This document shows, one piece after another, positions 63,490-64,000 of a stretch of 64,000 nt of DNA (the first letter of the stretch is position 1; every line of letters begins with the position of its first letter). Source of the DNA: Solimonas sp. SE-A11. Lineage in GTDB: Bacteria > Pseudomonadota > Gammaproteobacteria > Nevskiales > Nevskiaceae. The stretch lies in contig NZ_JAUASX010000014.1 of assembly GCF_030345715.1 (NCBI RefSeq), forward strand, positions 62,001 through 126,000, written 5' to 3'. The position numbers and the translations under genes were made by a program. The notes beneath the pieces are model-generated. The model saw only the letters and a program-made list of their open reading frames with translations. It was not told the origin of the DNA and did not search any database.

Positions 63490-63894
63490 ATGACCGACCA
63501 GGCACGCCAGCTGATCGGCCGCTATTACGCCGCCTTCAACGCCGGTGACATGGACGCCTTCCTCGGCATGTTGACCGAGGACGTGGTGCATGACGTCAAC
63601 CAGGGCCTGCGCGAGCACGGCCGCGAGGCTTTCGCAGCCTTCATGCAGCGCATGAACCGCAACTACCGCGAGCAGATCGCCGACATCGTGGTGCTGGCCG
63701 AGCCCTCCGGCCGCCGTGCGGCGGCGGAGTTCACGGTGCTCGGCGAGTACCTGGCTACCGATGCTGGCCTGCCGGAGGCCAACGGCCAGACCTACCGCCT
63801 GCCGGCCGGCGCCTTCTTCGACATCCGCGACGGCAAGATCGCTCGCGTAACCAACTACTACAACCTGCAGGACTGGCTGGCCCAGGTGCAGTAA
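63490..63894 (+). CDS. SnoaL/NTF2-like protein (ketosteroid isomerase-related)
   Basis: 134-residue alpha+beta barrel protein. The N-terminus RQLIGRYYAAFNAGDMDAFLGMLTEDVVHDVN has the helix-strand pattern of SnoaL-like/NTF2-like folds; FFDIRDGKIARVTNYYNLQDWL is the typical C-terminus. Such proteins are isomerases, cyclases or simple ligand-binding modules; the function cannot be told. Good position: start divergent from the CmcI-type gene by about 110 bases, and its TAA overlaps the next ATG (TAATG). Confidence 0.82.
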   Translation: MTDQARQLIGRYYAAFNAGDMDAFLGMLTEDVVHDVNQGLREHGREAFAAFMQRMNRNYREQIADIVVLAEPSGRRAAAEFTVLGEYLATDAGLPEANGQTYRLPAGAFFDIRDGKIARVTNYYNLQDWLAQVQ

Positions 63895-64000
63895 TGGACG
63901 GTGAATTGCGCGTGGACCTGCTGCGGGGCAGCGACATCGCCCGCCACGTTGAGGCACTCGCGCAGTTGCGCATCACCGTTTTCAAGGAGTTCCCCTACCT
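63894..64000 (+). CDS. GNAT-type acetyltransferase, 5' part
   Basis: Only the first 35 codons are in the window. MDGELRVDLLRGSDIARHVE and LAQLRITVFKEFPY resemble the start of GNAT-family acetyltransferases, where alpha1 begins LAxLRIxVFxEFPY. Starts in the TAATG overlap with the SnoaL-like gene, so co-transcribed. Identification is provisional. Confidence 0.55.
   Translation, partial: MDGELRVDLLRGSDIARHVEALAQLRITVFKEFPY

Overview
The window is GC-rich (about two thirds G+C by eye), gene-dense chromosomal DNA. Gene content and order point to a gammaproteobacterium: yebC-ruvCAB-ybgC-tolQRAB-pal-cpoB, tig-clpP-clpX with a tRNA-Leu ahead of tig, ccmABCDEFGHI, sucAB, ppsA next to its regulatory kinase gene. 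The mix of lipid-metabolism genes (MaoC-type hydratase, acyl-CoA ligase, acyl-CoA dehydrogenase, PF10118-type hydrolase with an AraC/OruR-like regulator) would suit the Nevskiales/Xanthomonadales neighbourhood, but that placement is inference. I saw no IS element, prophage gene or CRISPR array.

Layout. 1-2.9 kb: two Tat-exported phosphatases (PhoD and PhoX families) behind a three-repeat PhoB-type box. 2.9-6.9 kb: ppsR and ppsA, divergent, then a periplasmic RNase T2. 6.9-8.7 kb: two metallo-beta-lactamase-fold genes. 8.7-15.3 kb: a complete RND efflux operon with a divergent MarR regulator, followed by a run of hairpins ending in a strong terminator. 15.3-19.7 kb: tRNA-Ala, tRNA-Glu with decayed tRNA/terminator copies, clpX, clpP, tig, tRNA-Leu. 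19.8-22.2 kb: Fur-controlled hemP and a heme-type ABC permease and ATPase. 22.3-25.2 kb: a sulfatase-like lipoprotein with an altered active-site motif and a PHP-domain lipoprotein. 25.3-25.7 kb: tRNA-Lys, tRNA-Pro and a split tRNA-Pro remnant. 25.7-36.1 kb: queC, queE, the Tol-Pal genes, ybgC, ruvBAC, yebC and a YfaZ-like porin. 36.3-47.6 kb: lpd, the pqi intermembrane transport genes with pqiA split in two, a hydrolase plus AraC regulator, sucB and sucA. 47.7-56.3 kb: galU, a MaoC-type hydratase and the full cytochrome c maturation operon. 56.4-61.5 kb: folD, an OYE-family oxidoreductase, an acyl-CoA ligase and an acyl-CoA dehydrogenase.

The most unusual part is 61.5-63.9 kb. A 60-codon gene encodes a peptide with the marks of a lasso-type RiPP precursor: a YxxPxV leader motif, Thr at -2, Gly as core residue 1, Glu as core residue 9, and a 7-residue tail ending GPS. 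Next comes an Fe(II)/2-oxoglutarate oxygenase of the aspartyl/asparaginyl beta-hydroxylase family, then convergently a CmcI-type SAM-dependent enzyme. The lasso B and C maturation enzymes are not in the window, so this is either an orphan precursor matured in trans or an unfamiliar RiPP arrangement.

The genes otherwise form familiar modules: phosphate scavenging, carbon flux (ppsA, sucAB, lpd), envelope integrity (tol, pqi, efflux), protein quality control (clp, tig), heme and cytochrome c supply, and Holliday-junction processing. Several intergenic spaces hold strong, unexplained inverted repeats, listed as findings.
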